From Physcia stellaris (taxonomy: Eukaryota; Ascomycota; Lecanoromycetes; Caliciales; Physciaceae), in assembly GCA_018902385.1 (NCBI GenBank), contig JABSSW010000071.1, positions 1 through 64,000 on the forward strand: 64,000 nt of DNA. The letters run 5' to 3'. Positions 60,010-64,000 of this stretch are shown piece after piece. The notes beneath the pieces were generated by a model. That model did no database searches. It was given only the letters and a program-made list of their open reading frames with translations, and was not told where the DNA came from. Position numbers and translations under genes: made by a program. Every line of letters starts with the position of its first letter. Positions within the stretch are counted from its first letter, which is position 1.

Positions 60010-61963
60010 AATGGTAGCATCATTCAAGAATACGATCCCTTGACTCTATCGTCAAGGATTAACCTCCTGCAGAAGCAGTCGAGTGACAGCCCGCCGAGAG
60101 CGCGAGAGTCTTATTGCGAAGCACATATCGCACCGAAGGCATTGCGCGAAGCCGAAAGCACGGCAACAGCATGTATACTGCTTATTAGTATTATCTAGTT
60201 GCTTGCAACAACCTAGCCTTTGAGCATCTAGTCAGCAATGACATCTAGTCATCGAGCACCCAGCCGCATGGCACCAGAATCTATCTACTCCAGTTACAAC
60301 TCGCCAGCATTCTCCATTCTCAAGAAATCATCGAGTTCTACAAGTCCACCAAAATTCGTTTTCTTTGCATCGAACGCTCAGTCCCCTCAACCAATTCAAT
60401 CTCGTCAGTCAGATATCCAGGAATTGAAGGATTGTCTTCTGCACTGGCAACAAACAATCAGTCGAACAATAACCCAAGAGGTGGATCAAACTATCGACAG
60501 TGTATTCAGTACTCATTTTTTGGGCAAAAGTAGAAGAAGAACGCCTGGCCAAGAAACGTGCAGAAGAAGAGCAAGCCAGACAAGTACGTATCGCCGAAAC
60601 AGCACGTCTTGCTGAAGAATATCGTCTGCTTGCAGAACAACAAGCAGAAGAAGTCCGCCTGACCGAGGAGCGTGCAGAGCTCTTGCAACAACAACAACAA
60701 CAACAACAGTTGAACAAACCCCCATTGAGAAGACGTCAAGAAGCCTTTGCATGCAGACGTTGCAGTGCGAATTTTTTCCGAGCAACACCAAGCTCCATAA
60801 CCATGTGCAAGATCACCACCAAAAGAAGCCTGCAAAGCCTGCAAGCGAGATCGCAGAGCCATCACCAAGCGAAGCCGCAGTAACACCCTCCACACCGAAA
60901 GCGGAGCCCGTCAAGATCACAACCGCAGAACCTACACCCCCTGCAACACCTCCACCAACGAGTGAGCCAACATTGGTGCTCACACCACCTATTAGCCAGT
61001 CAAAATCGACCTCCTATACCTCACTTCCTACTCCACCAAGCACACCGAGTGCAACACCACGAAAGCAGATATCCTGGGCCGAAATAGCCTCACGCCCAAT
61101 CATTGCACCAAAACCTTCGCGTCTCCCAGTCCCTACACCAAAGATTACACCAAAAGCGTTGGAGACTGCAGCAGTTACCTGCCCGCCTACTCCACCGCCT
61201 ACCCCCTACGCCAGTACCGAAACACCAACACCAATCATTTTACAATCGACGACCTGTACCGCATGTTTGCTGAGAAGCCCAAACCAATTGGCCTGTCACA
61301 GCACCAGATTCGCCGCTCTTTCCGCCGAGCGTTGGCCCTCGTCAATCGATTCAACGAGGCCCCATACAAACCAGCATCACGTCCTACTTCAGGCCTGCAG
61401 CCAATGAGAGCAAGCCGATTAGTCAGGGCTCGAAAACACCAAATCCGAGGAGTTTTCACCAACTCATGACTGCGGAACCAAGCCGCATTATTTAGCAAGT
61501 GGTCTGAGAAATCGAGCATTTTACCATACAAAACATCGACTTTCTCCCGCCCACATACCTCAGAGATATCGAGCATCCTGCCATACAAAATGCCAGGTAT
61601 CTCACGGTTCCAACTAATGGCCGCATCTTGCAAATCCACGGCCCGGTTACCTGCTTCAATTCAAGCCTCCACAAGCCTCTCCCACTCCTGCCGCATATGC
61701 TGTGGTACTTTCGGATCGAATAATGGCCTGCATCGGCACCTACGAGCAAACCATTTCGGTCATGCATCTCGCCATGGATCTGAGAAGCATCGAGCGCCCG
61801 GGCGCAATGTCATGGCACGGAGATCCTTGACCTCTTGACGGAGAAATAGGCCATTTCCTTACTTCTTTTCAGGTATTACTAATAGATTTCTCGAAGGATG
61901 GATCGCATGTCCCCGCCATGTGGCACAACGAGGGCGTTGTGATCTTCTTTCGTTGGTGGCATC

Positions 61964-62125
61964 TGTTACGGTAAAACCTCCACATAGGGCTGGAGTCAGG
62001 ATATCTTGACAAGAACGGACTAGCGCCTTGGCAGCCTGGCCCATATCTCGCACTCTGCCTTCTAGATAGTAACAATTCAAAAACTTTATTCATCTTATTA
62101 TTATTCAAGCATAATTGCTCTAACA
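61964..62125 (+). repeat. Element F right LTR
   Basis: 162 bp, followed by ATAAT. Differences from the left copy cluster in the last 50 bp; no obvious polypurine tract precedes it. Confidence 0.93.
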
Positions 62126-62130
62126 ATAAT

Positions 62131-63590
62131 AATTGTTCAAAATTTCATTTTTTTTTGTTGAATTGTTTTTAATTTGTCAAATCAATTTTTTCGAATTTTT
62201 TGTTTAATTTTTTTTTTTGAAAAACGTTTCAACAACAATGTCACGAAAATATTTTTGTTCGCAAAATTTGTTTCAGCATTTTTTTGATCATTTTTGAATC
62301 GTTGAATGATTTTTCAATTCAAAATTCGATTTCGTTTTTCAATTTTGATTCGATTTTTGCAATTCATTCGTTTGATTCAAAATCGTCGTCGAATGTTTTT
62401 TGATTTTTGAAATCATCGTCGTACAAATTTTTTTCGAAAATTTCTAAATAATTCAATTGAAATTTTTTCATTTTGATAAACTTGATTGATTGATTCTGAA
62501 TAATGAATGATTGTTGTATTATAAATCAAAAAATCGACAATATTGTTAATTTAATTAATTGAATTTTGTTGTTGAATAGAATTAAAATTACGTGTTCGAT
62601 TGATGTGTTTTTCAAATAACGTAAAAAATGATTGATTTTTCGAAACAATGTTCGAATGAACAAAATTGTTAATTCGATTCGTATTAAATGATAATGTAAA
62701 ATTGACGTTTTCGATAAACAATAAATGATAAAATTACGATTTTCTTTTTAAATGAAAACATTTTTTGAATAATGAATATCAAAACAAAAAATAATGTTTT
62801 GAAATTTTTGCAAATCAAATTTTTGTTTCGAATATTAAAAAAGTTTAAAAACAAATTTTTTTGAAAATTTTCAAATATACGCGTATGTCGTTATTTTTCA
62901 CTAAATTCGTTGACATTAATTATTCTGATAATAAATTCGTACGAAACATATTTGATGAATTTTCTGTCAAATAATGATATGAATGATTGATGTTTACATT
63001 GTCGTGAAATAAATATAAATTGTTTTTAATTTTGAAAATGTTTCGATAACATCGAATATTCACAACGTAACAAAATTTTTTAACGATATAATTCGTTGAT
63101 ATTGATGTTATTGTTGAATAATTTGAATTGCACGTCGTTTTTCGTCGTTTAATGTTGAATGATTCGAACGACACGTGTTATGCGTAATGTGTGAATTGAT
63201 TCATTTAGAAATTATGAACGACGAAATGTCAATTTATGTACAGTAACTGCGAATCAGTTGCCTGATCATCATTCATTTAATATGAAACGATGACAAAATT
63301 CTTGCCAAATGTCTTGCAAAAATATTCGATCTAATTTCAAATCACTCAATTTGATTTTATGTCATAACAATTTGTCAATCAAAAAAAAAATCAATGTTTT
63401 TCATTGAGTTTCATGTTTTATCATTATGCGTAATCATGTCATGCATCAATCTATTTTTTTCGTTTTTTTTTTGTCGTTACGATCATCAAAGTTTTGCGAA
63501 TGATTGAATTCGTATTGCGTTTCAATGAAATTCTGAAAATTTTGTAATTCGAAAATGAATCGTCACTCGTCATATTTCGATTCATAATCG
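62131..63590. other. AT-rich, mutated DNA without recognisable gene
   Basis: Same composition as the other mutated blocks. It should contain the 3' part of the gypsy element whose chromodomain lies just to the right, but no LTR pair can be seen because the element leaves the window. Confidence 0.55.
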
Positions 63591-64000
63591 ATTCATCTGA
63601 CTAGATATTGAATTACGAGAATTTTGTTGTACTTTTTGATACGTTTGTCGACTAATTTCTCGATTTCATAAAACTTGTATTGATTCGTATCGTTTTCGAT
63701 GTCAATGAAATCAAAATAATGAAAACGAAAACGATTGTAAAAATCAACGTCAACAAATGTTGATTCGAGTTGTGCAATAAACACAACGAAATGAATTCGT
63801 CATGTTGATGACAATTTCAATCTGTACGCGAAACGTTCGATGCGTTCAAAAATTCGAAATGATTCGCAACGTTGTTGAAATAGTTTCGAATTTGATTTGT
63901 CAAACAGCTTGTAATCTTTGTTGAATTGTAAATAAATTTTTTTCATTTTGTTTTAGTCGAATAAAAGTATGACGCGAATCATAATATATTTTGATTTTGA
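63591..64000 (-). mobile_element. Partial fossil gypsy element with integrase chromodomain (chromovirus type)
   Basis: On the minus strand IAQLESTF (gypsy PVFHISQL-like end of integrase) is followed by FDFIDIENDTNQYKFYEIEK, then LVDKRI and IQYLVR. This matches the linker and chromodomain of fungal chromovirus integrases (a YEVEKLVDKR, then QYLVRW pattern). The element continues past the right edge of the window. Broken and mutated. Confidence 0.65.

Larger units (their letters stand above)
59848..62125 (+). mobile_element. Element F: nearly unmutated small LTR element
   Basis: Two 162-bp LTRs (TGTTACGG...CTAACA) flanked by a perfect ATAAT duplication (59843-59847, 62126-62130). A primer-binding-site-like TGGTAGCATC follows two bases after the left LTR (from 60012), in the position and wording of an initiator-Met-tRNA site. 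The interior has normal GC content, unlike everything around it. It encodes parts of a protein with a charged coiled coil and polyglutamine (about 60.5-60.7 kb), a C2H2-like finger (about 60.75-60.83 kb), a Pro/Thr-rich stretch and a second C-x2-C-x12-H-x4-H finger (61689-61754). No polymerase or integrase: a non-autonomous element. The frames are not continuous; I estimate two or three breaks. The LTRs differ at about 9 of 162 positions, so it is the youngest insertion here. Confidence 0.88.

Noticed and set aside
32401-64000. Whole right block as a centromere
   Set aside because: Nested, mutated retrotransposons are also typical of ordinary heterochromatin islands, and 32 kb of sequence alone cannot show centromere function.

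Overview
The window looks like a filamentous ascomycete (Pezizomycotina). Host genes carry short (about 50-60 nt) GT-AG introns with CTAAC/CTAAT-like branch sites. They encode a Trs130-type TRAPPII subunit, an RTA1-family membrane protein and a NACHT-ankyrin STAND receptor. The genome is sharply two-part. A gene-bearing island of ordinary base composition (about 11.1-32.4 kb) lies between very AT-rich, transposon-filled blocks (1-11.09 kb and 32.4-64 kb). I cannot place the class.

Island, left to right: two units of telomere-type repeat exactly at the left boundary; a four-exon gene for a protein with three tandem six-cysteine modules in Zn2Cys6 spacing plus a coiled coil; a TA-flanked MITE; a short-chain dehydrogenase gene with one apparent frameshift; an RTA1-like gene; a 44-bp-arm inverted repeat; TRS130 (1461 codons, single exon); a G-rich intergenic tract; a minus-strand cyclase/kynurenine-formamidase-like gene of five exons; and, divergently, a six-exon NLR (STAND N-domain, NACHT, about 7-8 ankyrin repeats). 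I see no operon-like or cluster logic; these look like unrelated housekeeping and accessory genes.

AT-rich blocks: the left one holds a decayed Helitron (C2H2 fingers, Rep, PIF1-like helicase; minus strand, about 1.0-5.5 kb). The right one is a nest of fossil Ty3/gypsy elements: D (33156-39804, target duplication ATTAT), C (about 41.0-49.4 kb, minus) interrupted by A (42396-46742, duplication TGATC), B (49450-55965, same family as A), a decayed minus-strand element E (about 55992-59586), an almost unmutated small LTR element F (59848-62125, duplication ATAAT) that belongs to the same family as E, and the tail of another gypsy element with a chromodomain at the right edge.

The most striking observation is how the AT-rich blocks became AT-rich. 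CpC and CpT (and GpG, ApG on the other strand) are nearly absent, while CpA, TpG and CpG are plentiful and TpA is scarce. Comparing related LTRs by eye, every transition I scored has the mutated C followed by a pyrimidine. That is the reverse of the textbook repeat-induced point mutation preference for CpA. Element A is an intermediate: CpC is lost but CpT is still present. This suggests a repeat-directed C-to-T process with CpY (CpC before CpT) specificity that standard RIP indices would miss.
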